DNA of 64,000 bases from Cristatella mucedo. Lineage: Eukaryota; Bryozoa; Phylactolaemata; Cristatellidae. This document shows, piece after piece, positions 12,301 through 24,300 of the stretch (positions are counted from its first letter, which is position 1; each line of letters starts with the position of its first letter). The position numbers and the translations under genes are program-made. The notes below the pieces were generated by a model. It had not been told where the DNA came from and searched no databases. It worked only from the letters and a program-made list of their open reading frames with translations. The DNA lies in assembly GCA_009760855.2 (NCBI GenBank), contig WPIO01000063.1, positions 1,857,001 to 1,921,000 on the forward strand. Direction: 5' to 3'.

Positions 12301-15300
12301 CTCCGACGGCTAGATCCGGTCTAGCTAGTGCTCCAGTCCGGCCTAGTGGTCCCCTATAATGTAATGTATCTCCGTCTGTAACTCCACAAAGTCATAAAGA
12401 CCACGTGGGTATTACGCAGGAGAGTTTTGTATAGCGCACTCACAGCCTAAGCGGCTTTCGGTATGCATTCGGTAGCCAACAGACTTTGTCTCACGCAACA
12501 AAGAGAAAGTGGGAAGCATAGCAGAGTCAGGAGAGCAGTTGAGGTAGTGAGTAGCATAGAAGTAGCAGCTCAGGACCGCTGAAAAGGATGTGCCATAGTC
12601 GGCAGTAGGAGAGAGTAGTTGTCGTAGTTGTTTATTGATGGATCCGGTCTAATTAAGTTAGGTTTTTCGTCCCCTTCACTGTAGAGGTACTTTGACTTAC
12701 TAGTATCCCAAACTAACGAGTTTTCGAGGCACGAGCCACCGTCTCACGGCCGCATTTTTCTTTTTTGGTTGAGATGTAACTGTTACTGTGCTTGATTTTG
12801 CTTCGAAAGTTTTGCAGTATGATTTTAGAACTGTTGACTTTGCTTTGCGCACGGCATGCGGCGGCAGCCCTTAGTTGCTATGGATTTGCGCCAGAAAGTG
12901 TTAACACAGAGGTTGGCAAAATTAGGCCGTTATACCAGATAGGCCCTAGCTAGCACTCCAGTCCAGCCTAAAGTCACCCTAGTTATTTATAGTTTGATCC
13001 GGCCTTATTAATAGTTATAGGAATAATAATACATTTGATATAGCGCCCTGGAGAGAATTCTCTTTCTAGGTACTTAACATGGTGAGCCGTGGTGGCTCAC
13101 TAGGTAAGGCGGTTGCATTGCACGACCTCGAGACCGAGGCGATGGGGTTCGAGTCCTGTGGTGGGCGATTCTTTATCGCCACTGCAAGCGGTGGCGATAG
13201 CCGTAAAGGCTCTTCTGTCTCTATACAAAAGAGGCTGTTAAATCACCTACTATTTTTTATATTTGCTGCAAAAAGCAAGCACGATCGAATGGTTAGTAAT
13301 TGAATTGTCGAGGTTTTGTTCCCCTTCATTACTGCTGGTTGCAGTTAAAACTGTTGCCCATGTTTTTTTTTAGAACTGATGTCAGGCGCTTGTATGAACA
13401 GAATAGTGTGGCCGGGTTGGGGTGATGAATGTCTACCCCTATTATTGCCGTGCGTGTCTGTGGCTCAGTTGTGGCTTTTTGTTATTTAGGACAGCATTTA
13501 GTGGGTCCCTGTGATTCGTCCTTCATGTGCTTATGCGTGCTGACACTGTGGATGATGCCACTAACCACATTTGCATGCTGACCCTGTGCATGTCGCCCCT
13601 AACCTGTTATTCATTTTGTTTGTTTATCAAGCATGATATTACTCACCATTCAATTGCATTTCCCTTTGCAGCAAATGTAAAGCGCCTAGAGAGAGATTGA
13701 GTTCTCCGAGGGTACTTTATCAAGTGCATTATTATTATTATTATTATTTGTTTGTTTGTTCGTCTTGCCATGCCCACTCCGTCACAGCACCGCAGAGTGG
13801 GCATTGTTTCTTCTGGCCTAGTGTGCCTTCTTGATCTGAAATGGCCTAGTAGTCCGAAACCTTTGCCGACCCCTGTGTCATGACCTTGTTGGTCGAGGTG
13901 GTAAGGGGGTGCGAGCAATTTAAGAGGGTGGGCATGTTGCTGAAACTGTTCACTTCTCGTTGGCCTGGCTATGACTCTGAATGTTTGGTACCTACAGTAG
14001 ACATACAGTCAAACCTGCTTGAAGCGCCACTTGCATGTAAACGCCATCTTCTTCTTGTAAGCACCACTTTTGACTAGCCTTAATGTGCAGAGCTTACGTT
14101 TTAGCCTACTCTACGCTATGTCATGTAGCTACCCGTCCCTAAATGGCCGGCCTACCTGTAGTGCTCTTGGACAATATTGACTGCATCATTGTTGTTCGAC
14201 TGGATGTTTGTGCACTGAGTGTTTGGCAGTGAGTAGCAAAAGTGCTTTTTCGGGACTGCTAAATCACCTTGAACACTTAAACTTTCTTCTCTTCATGGTG
14301 TCACTCATAGTTCGTACTCGGGAAACATCCTGTCACGGTGTGCCCTCCCCCCCCCTGCTGTGCACACCCACTGATGACTCTGTGTGCCCACGTGCATTCA
14401 ACACTTTTTGGTGTGCTCACCTCTGTCGCAGTCGCTGCTACATTCTTTTCTCTCACCCCATTTCACTCAAGTTCGACTAGCTGATTTAACAGGCTCTTTT
14501 GTATAGCGACACAAGAGCCTTTAAGGCTATCACCAGCGCTTGCAGCAGCAGCAATAAAGAATCACCCACCGCAGGATTCGAACCCACGACCTCAGGACCG
14601 AGGTCGTGAAAAGCAACTGCCGTACCTAGTGTGCCATCATGACTGAAAGCCCGGTAAATGAAGGTGTAAATGCACTGAGAGAATTATTTTGCAAAGCTAA
14701 GACCAGAATGAGTCGACAACTTGGGACTTTCATCAGTGGATGAGCCAAGATTTTTCTTTAGGCGGGTACAAGACCTGCTAATATATTTTAAAGTAGGTCG
14801 GGCAAGATCTGCAAATTTTTTATGTAGGCGAGGCTAGATCTTCAATTAACGAAACATTTATAGTGCTTGTTTTGATTTGCTGCAAAATCGCAGTGCTTAT
14901 TCGATGCAAGCTCGTCGGTTGCTCATCGAGTGGAACTGTCGTTGATGGAGGTCGGTGGGCGTAGGAATATATATAATTCATTTGTATAGCACTCTAAGAG
15001 AACCGGTCTGACTTTATGCCTTCCAGTGCAATGAGCCTCGGCATACTGTGATGTAACCTGCGGTAGTGCTTGTAATGTAATGTAATGTATCTCCGTCAGT
15101 AACTCTACAAAGTCATAAAGACAATGTGGGTGTTACACAGGAGAGTTTTGTGTAGCGCACTCACAGCCTAAGCGGCTTTCGGTATGCATTCGGTAGCCAA
15201 CAGACTTTGTCTCACGCAACAAAGAGAAAGTGGGAAGCATAGCAGAGTCAGGAGAGCAGTTGAGGTAGTGAGTAGCATAGAAGTAGCAGCTCAGGACTGC

Positions 15301-18300
15301 TGAAAAAAGATATGCTATAGTCGGCAGTAGGAGAGTAGTTGTCGTTGCATAAGAATTGTGGAAGAGAGTTCCACAGTCTAGGACCTGCAGAGCTAAAGCT
15401 TCTGTCGCCAACTGTCTTTAAGCGGAGGAATGGGGAAGCTAATTTATTGTCCACACAGGACCTCAGGGCACGAACAGGCTGAAACTGATGCAGCAGTTCA
15501 GCTAGGTACGAAGGAGCCAAGCCGTGGTGGGCCTTGTGGGTAAGCGTAAGAACTTTGCTCTGTATCCTTTGCTCAACCGGCAACCATCCTAGCTCTTTCA
15601 GCAAAGGAGACACGTGCTCAAACCGCTGGGACTTGAAGACCAGCCTTGCAGCCATATTCATAGTCCTCTGTAGTGGCATAATAGCTTTCTTTGGCAGCCT
15701 AGCCAAAAGGGAATTACAATAATCATTCCCGCTTGAATTCCGTTGCATTAATTTTTACTTCCATTATTTATAGCCCGATCGTAATTACAATAGCATTACA
15801 GTCCCCCGACTTATGAAAATTCGGAGATACGAACTCAGCCACGGGCAAGTAAAAAAACATTCGAAAATCAAAATGTATACAGAAAACTTTCAAAATCCGT
15901 GTGCGATCAGTAGATTTGACAACATCGCAAACAGTAGGGAAGAAACGATGTCTGACAGTTATGCATTATGGGTAGTGATGTGGTCTCTTTTGCTTGTGTG
16001 CCTCCCAATAGTACTCAATGTACAGTATTATATCTGTATGTCCAAAAATACATTTATGTTATGTAAATATAATTGTTCATAACGATTTCTCATTTGTCAT
16101 GTATTTGTAAAAAAAAATTCAATTCTTTTACTTCTCTTATGTCTTCTCCAGAACGTATCACATACCATTCTCGACTTACGAAAATTTGACTTATGACAGG
16201 TTTTCTGGTCTTCATTTATTTTGTAAATTGGGGAAGGCTGACTGTAGTAGTAATAGGACATTTATATAGCTCCCTAATAGAATTAAGTCTTGTCCAAGGT
16301 ACTCTACATGTGTTCGAAAGGAAGCATGTCTTCTGGTTTCAGTTATAAGCATGTCGATTGGTTAGCAATAAACAAGAAAAATGTCATCACACATAAGCAT
16401 ACACAAAGGAAAATGCACACGACGGACAGAGTGAATGCTGTCAGTAGCAGCTGAAATTTTAGCTTCCCGTTAAAAGTCTCACATTATGAGATTTTGTATC
16501 ATCAGTCAGTAATAGTTTGGCAGTTGTAACAATCCTAACAGGCACTGTAAGTGGCTAATTAGTTGTACAGGCAGCAATACAAGCTAGTAGTGAGTTATAG
16601 AAGGGGGTGGGATTTCACACCTTTATGGACTAGCCGGGCAATGGTATCCTTATCTAAGCAAGCCCAAATGTTTGCTATGTTACTTAGTTGAATGAAGGTA
16701 AACTGGATTGTGGTGCCGATGTGATCATCTAGTTTAAGGTCATTTTGGAACCGGCTACTCAGGTTTGCATGCGGATGCTGTAGGACTGATATGCTGGCTG
16801 AGCTCATTTTGATGTTCAGGCTTTCCAATTGTATAGCAATGGTATTTGCAGCTAGTCACTCAGTATAGCAAGCAGTTCACCTTTTTGGCTGTGGTTGCCA
16901 TGTCAGAAACACCAACTGTGGCTCTCGACTTCCTTGCGGTAATCCTCTATGTTGCCTGGTTGCAAGGCTGAATGCAAGCTTTTGCCAAGCCGAGCAGAGT
17001 CGAGAGGGCAGGAGCAGAGGCGTCCCAGTGACACTTGCCACAGCTTTTTTGGTGGCTTGTTTTTGTAGTGTACAAACTGCGCCGCCATCGAGCCTGAGCT
17101 AAACGACTCTAGTGCAGTGGCGGCGAGCTCTAGACGCGCTCTCGGTGAGCGGGCTCTGTCGAGCATGCTCGCCTAAATAAGGCGCCAAGTTACAGATGCT
17201 TTCGGGTGGAGCTTCGTGCATTTCGAGAGTGTGACTCTGCCAGCATGAGCACCTACTTTTCGTAATCTAATCGTTTACCCATACCTCGTACGGACCTCAA
17301 ATCCTTTGGAGACCGTGCCTCTAGTTTGTATGCTCCTAAAGCCTGGAACTCACTTTTGACTGGTGTCACGACATCCACTGACTTCACCAAATTTAAAAAG
17401 AATCTAAAAACGCACCTATTTACCACTCATTTCTTGGCTGTCTAGAGAATTTTTGTTTGGTCCAACACGTTAATCATACCACCCACGTCGGTGGCCATAT
17501 TCTAGATCTTGTGATCACCAAGGATATCCTCCCCACTGACCTTGTGGTGTGCCCACTGACCCTCTCAGATCATTGTTCGGTCTCGTTTACTGTTCCTGCT
17601 CCCTTGTATGTACAGGGTAATGTCGAACTTGTCAAACGACGTAACTTACAAAGCATCGACAGACACATTTTTTAAATCTGTTTGTTTTGCATGTCTTCTT
17701 GATCTGCATTCAGACTCGACCGGCAGCCTCGATACCCTCACTGATGCAATGAACATGACATTCAGGAGTGCTCTTGACAAGCATGCTCCCATTCATTCTA
17801 TCCGTGTACAGAGTCATGAAGATTCCTTTCGATTTCCAAAAAAACTCCTGAAGATGCACTGGGTTAAGCGCAGGCTTGAACGTCGTTTCAAGAAATCGGG
17901 GTCTGATGCAGATCAAGAAGTCAATTTCATAGACTTCCTTTGAGTTTACACCCGAAAGCTTAAAAAAGCCAGGGATTCTTATTTCACTCGAAAGTCGAAT
18001 TCCTGCCATTCCTAAACAGATTTATAAGACAGTAAACCATTTATTCCTGGCCAATGCTGAGAGGTCTGACTCCCCAGATATTAAGGGCTCAGCCGAAAAG
18101 TGTTAAGCCTTTTTACTGAAAAAATTGTGCACATTCGTGCCTTCATAAAGCCCCCTCCGACTAAAGCAATTGCGGAATCACAACCTGTGACCTTCCTCAA
18201 AAGGTTTTCCGAGGTTTCTGCATGGGATGTGGCTACCTTAATAAGGTCTAGCAAAAAGAGCTCGTCTCCTGAAGACCCTATACGATCATCTCTGTGGTCT

Positions 18301-21300
18301 TCACTGGCAGACCAACTTATCTCTGCCATAACCGAAATTTTTAATGCTTCTTTGGAAAAGGGGTCGTCCCCAAGTCCTTCAAATCGGCAATCGTTAGACC
18401 CATACTTGAAAAGCCTGGATTAGATACAGAGGTCCTTGCAAGTTATCGCCCAGTTTCCCTTCTTCCTTTCTTGTCAAAGATTCTTGAAAAAATGGTTGCT
18501 AAGCAGCTGGTTGAACGTATAGAAAAGGATGAAATGTCAGAAACATTTCAATCAGGATTTCAAGAGGCAGCACTCCACTGAAACTGCTCTCCTCCGTGTT
18601 AACAATGACATTCTATGTGGCAGCGATGATGGGAATGTCACTGCCCTAGCTCTGCTAGATCTGTCAGCTGCCTTCGACACCATTGATCACGATGTTCTAC
18701 TTGAACGATTGAGAAGAACGATCGGTCTGGCAGACGAGGCACTGGCGTGTTTCAAATCATACTTGTCTGATCGTGTTCAATCCGTGTCGTGTGGGGGTCA
18801 GGTCTCACACACGAGACTGGTCACCTGTGGAGTCCCTCAAGGGTCTGCAGTCGGTCTGGTCCCTTGCTGGTCTCCATTAATACTCAACCTCTGGGAAAAG
18901 TGATTAAGGCCCATGGAATAGGATATCACTTTTATGCTGACGATACTCAGCTGTATTTGTCATTCAAACCATCGTAATCTGCTGCAGCAACTGATAAACT
19001 GAATGCTTGCCTTGCCGACATTCGATCCTGGATGTCGGAAAACTTATTGAAACTAAATGACGATAAAACCGAACTGCTGCTCATAGGACACCCTAAGCAT
19101 GTGGCTGGATTAAAAGGCTTTGCTGTTCTAATAGGTGATACTGTTGTGCGACCATCACCACGTGCTCGAAATTTAGGTGTCGTTTTCGACAGCTGCCTCA
19201 ATTTTAAAAGCTTCATTCAGAAGACTGCTTCTACAGCTAGCCATCACGTCTGATCCCTATCCAAGATTAGGAGCTGTCTTCCAGTGGCTTGCAAAAAAAT
19301 TTCACTAGCTTCTTAGTTCTGTCTCGGCTTGATTATTGTAATTCCCTTTTGGCTGGGCTACCAAAGAAAGCAACTAGGCCACTGCAGCTGACTATGAATA
19401 TGGCTGCAAGGCTAGTCTTCAAGTCACAAGAGGTTTGAGCATGTGTCTCCTTTGCTAAAAAAGCTAGGATGGATGTCGGTTGAGCGACGGATACACAGCA
19501 AAGTTCTTACGCTTACCCACAAGGCCCACCACGGCTTGGCTCCTTCGTACTTAGCTGAACTGCTGCATCAGTTTCAGCCTCCCCGAGCCCTCAGGTCATG
19601 TGTGGACAATAAATTAGCTGTTCCATTCCTCCGCCTTAAGACCGTTGGTGACAGAAGCTTTAGCTCTGCAGGTATATATAAATGTATATATACCTGCATA
19701 TACTGTGGAACTCGCTTCCACAATTCTTACGCAACGACAACTGCTCTCCTGCCTATGGCGCATCCTTGTCAGCGGTCCTGAGCTGCTACTTCCATGCTAC
19801 TCACTACCTCAACTGCTCTCCTGACTCTGCTATGCTTCCCACTTTCTCTTTGTTGCGTGTGACCAAGTCTGTTGGCTACCGAATGCGTACCGAAAGCCGC
19901 TTAGGCTGTGAGTGCACTACATAAAACTCTCCTTCGTAACACCTACATAGTCTTTATGGCTTTGATGAGCTACAGACAAAGGTACATTACATTTCACTAC
20001 TTAACACAGCATTTAGTGGGTCCATGGGATTCGTCCTTTGTGTGCTTATGCATGCTGACACTGGGTATGCTGCCACTAACAACACTTGCATGCTGACCAT
20101 GTGCATGTCACCTCTAACCATGTTTATGCATGTTGTCATTGAGCATGCTACCGCTAACCATTCGATCGTGCTTCCTTTGCTGCAAAAGTAAAAGTCTCTA
20201 GAATGAGATTGAGTTCTCTGATGGAGCTATTCAAATGTTATTCTCAGATCTACTCCCCCACCAGGCCAAGCATCTTACCACCTGCTTTTCGGAATCCAAC
20301 TGTTTACCAATATCTCGTACAAACCTCAAATCCTTTGGAGACCATGCATTTAGTTCGTATGCTCCCAAAGCCTGGAACTCCCTCCCGACTTGTGTCAGAA
20401 CATCCCCTGGCTTGACCACATTTATAAAGAACTTTAAACACGCCTATTTAGGACAGCATTTAGTGGGTCCCCGTGATTCGTCCTTGATGTGCTTATGCGT
20501 GCTGACACTGTGCATGCTGCCACTAACCACATTTGCATGCTGACCTGTGCATGTCACCCCTAACCATGTTATTCATGTTGTTTATCAAGTATGATATTAC
20601 TCACCATTCAATCGCACTTCCCTTTGCAGCAAATGTGAAGCGCCTAGAAAGAGATTGAGTTATCTGAGGCCGCTTTATCAAGTGCATTATTATTATTATT
20701 ATTATTATTATCAGTGAGAAGCTCGACTGCCCCTGGAGATGCACAGCCTAGGCGAAATATAAAAGGCTGGTGTGGCATGCTGCTGGCAGCCACCAGTAAG
20801 GGCAATCTTAGGTCTTACCCCACGGCTAAGGTGTTCGCTCTTCACTGCCTAAGTCTTGCATTCGGGTCCTGCACTGGACCATCCTTTTATTGCCTACTGC
20901 AAGAGGTGGGGATAGCCGTGAAGGCTCTTCAGTTACTGCATAAATGAGGCTGCTAAATCAGCTAGCGTCTTTGTTATCTTTTGACGACGGGTCCACCTGC
21001 TAGCTCCTGCACGACCGTGTTTCGATGTGGGAATGGGCCGTTACTGTAGAGTGCCTAGAAAGAGATTCAAGTTCTCCAAGGGTGCTACACAAATATAAAA
21101 TTATTATTATCCCCATCAATGCACGTTTGCAGTGCAAACTCTGCAGGCTGCCCAGTATGGTCTGCTCTGTTCCATTATGAAGTGGCATTCCGTGTCTGCT
21201 AACTCGAGTAGAGAGGAGTAGAGTACTAGTCATGCCATGGGCTTGTTGCAGCACAGCAGCAGCAGCAGTCGGAGTAGAGAACCGCTTGCACGGCTGCGCT

Positions 21301-24300
21301 AGCTTTTGTACGACCCCACTTGCATGTTTACAGAATGCCGCAGCTGGTGGTCCGGCAGACCAGTGCTGAGATCATGGCCGACATGTTCGTCTCGCGCTAT
21401 GCCGACGAGTTCGACGAACTTTCTCTCATCGGCAAAGGTGGTTTTGGCCGCGTCTACAAGGTGAATAGTTCTCTCACGAGCTTGTTGCCTGCAAGGATTG
21501 CAGCGACGAGGCTCAGAGTCGAGCTGCTGTCGCTTGGCATAGCCTTGGAGTCGCGGCGGAGTCCTTGTAATGCTTGCCTGAAGCTGCCAAAAAATGCTGG
21601 CCGTCGTCGTTATCGTAAGCTCGCTTCGTTGCAGTTCTTGCCACGCTGGCTCTGGGTGCCCTTGCTTTGCCATTACAAGAGCATGCGATTCCACCCGGGG
21701 GCTTATCCTTACTGCTCACGCTTCTGGCACACGTGACGTCACTCGGACCAGCCTTGTTATGTTGTAATCGGCATGCTGATCTGCCGTGTGCCAACAACGG
21801 TTAGCCGGTTAGCCATCATAGTTAGCATAGCGCCGGAAATGAAACTATTATAACCTTGTGAAGCACAAGGATGTTGTGTTTACTTCTATGGAATGATCCA
21901 GCATGTACCATCCCCTGCCTTGCTGACGTAATATGTCATCATCTTGATCACTCTCTACTGGGCTGACAGCTAATAGCTGATAGGTCGATGGGGTTATGAA
22001 CGATTTGAATTTAGGTTTCATCTGCTGCTACATCTCGTGTCTAGGTTCGGGTCAGTGCTCATCACCAGCTGCAGCTTTGTTTTTTAATTTCTGGATCCGA
22101 GCTTCTACTGACACATGTATAGAAGCATTAGGTATGCATATCGCATGATCAAAGAGGCCTGTGAAGTCTTGCTGTTGCTGCAGTGACGTAGTCAGCTATG
22201 ATGGGGAATACAAGTTCTAGGGTACAAATGCTCTTGCACAGCAACACTTGCGGCTTAGTTCTGCCTGTTCATCAGCGATGGTGGCTGCTGCGATGCTTTG
22301 TTTTGTTTTGTATTTTATTTGCCCTTCAAAACCGTTAGAGCCAAAGCCAGATGTGTGCTTTTGACTGTGTCGTCTTGCCATGCTTTCGTAGGTGCGGCAC
22401 AAGCTCGACGGGAATCATTACGCAGTCAAGCACGTCCGCCTTATGCGCGGCCCCAGCGCACTCTGGCTGAAGGTGCTTCGTGAGGTCAAGGTCCTTGCAT
22501 CGCTACGGCATTCGCACGTCGTCGGGTACCACGGTGCCTGGCTCGAGCGAAGGCTGTCGTCCGACTCAAGCATTTTTAACGCACTCGGCGAGCCCGGCAG
22601 TTTGGACCTGGACCTGTCGGACGACGACGAAGAGAACGACGGATTTGGCGACAACACCGGCTCTAGCTGGTCTGACGACGGAAGCCGCCGTGCCGATGCT
22701 TCCTGGGTAACACACTGCGCAGCTCATTGGAGCTTCGTAAGCGGCTACGGCATCCGCTAACAAAGCCGTGCCTAGAGCTGTACCTTCCTGTGCACATAAT
22801 AGTAATAATAATAAGATATTTATATAGCACCCCCAGAGAACTTGTTTGGCATTTACGTATGTTGTAAAGGAAGCAACCAACGAGGTAGCTGCCCGTCTTA
22901 CAACCTCTACCCGAGCTTCACTGGAGTCATATTAACCATCGAATCGATTTAAAGAATATCTCTGGTTTGCATATCGCTTCACTTGCCTCTACCAACCCAC
23001 CTATCCGACTCCCTTCTTCGTTCAGTGTGCTCTTTTCACCACACGCTCCCTGGCTTCAGTCGCCTCGCAGTTACTCGTACGAAATGAAACTTTATCGACG
23101 ATGGGGCCTTCAGTTCTTATGCACCGAAAGTCTGTAAGTCTTGTTCTGTTTTTTTGTCATCTGCAAGGGTTTTTTTAAATCATTAAAGTCTCAGCTAAAG
23201 ATGCATCTATTCTCCTTGGCTTTCCCTGCACCCCAGTGAACTTGTCTTGTCTTTGCTATTGTATGCTTTAACTGCTTACCGGTGCATGATTCAATGGAAG
23301 ATACTAACCAGAAGTCCTACAAACCGGCAGCCATTCGAGTCTTCTTGTGTGCTTTCGCATGCTGGCATAAGGTAGATATTATTATGCCATTTACCCTTGG
23401 TTATTGATTGTCTTGCAGTGAATTTTAAGGCACCTGGATAAAAAGTTTAGTTTTCTTACGATGCTATGCAAGTGACATATTATTATTATTACTTGCTCTC
23501 TACTCTTGTCGTAGTTACCGTGCCAAAATTTCCAGAATGACCACAATCTGTTTTTGTCTTCCGATCTTCACGGCGATCTTAACGTTTTGCGATCTTCCCG
23601 CGATGTTATATTTTTAAGGAAACCCTTGCAGCTTTGATTTTATAATTTGATTTAACAGCATTTTGTATTGTGTTGCTCTTTCAGCTGGCACCCCGACAGA
23701 ATAGCCCAGGCAAAATAGCCCCAGTGTGATGGATATCGACAAAATAGTCCCGACAAAAACTTCCAGGGTAATTTAAAAATGATTTTGAGAATCTGTAATA
23801 TTTCCATTAACTATAACAGAGAACATATTCCATTGCGATAAGGAAAATCAATTCTTAAAATGTTTTATCAAACATGTTGAAAAGTGAAAATGTTTCAAGA
23901 CTTTTATTCAATAACAAATACAGTCAGCCCTCGACTTTAAACTCGAACTCGGCCGCGATCGCAAACATAAAACTGAAAATCAAAATTTATTTAAGAAATC
24001 TTCCAAAATCTGAGCGAGTTTAGTAGATTTGACAACGCAAAAACGGAAGAAACTATGTCTGACAGCATCAGAACGTATCACAGTATTCTAAACCATTCTC
24101 AGCTTACGAAAATTCGACTTACGACAGGTTTTCCCATCCCTATCTATTTCGTAAGTCGGGACTGTATGACTGGATGTCAGGATTAGTTTATTAATGGACT
24201 AATCAATATATTCCACATTTCTTTATCTAGTTTTTGTTTCCGTTTGCTGCCAAATTATTTTCATCTTTTTATGGCACTTGGCCTTTCAACAGACCATCGA

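Noticed and set aside
13081-13160. tRNA gene call at B-box sites
   Set aside because: The A/B boxes belong to SINE-1 heads repeated across the window; no cloverleaf with a usable anticodon arm is seen.
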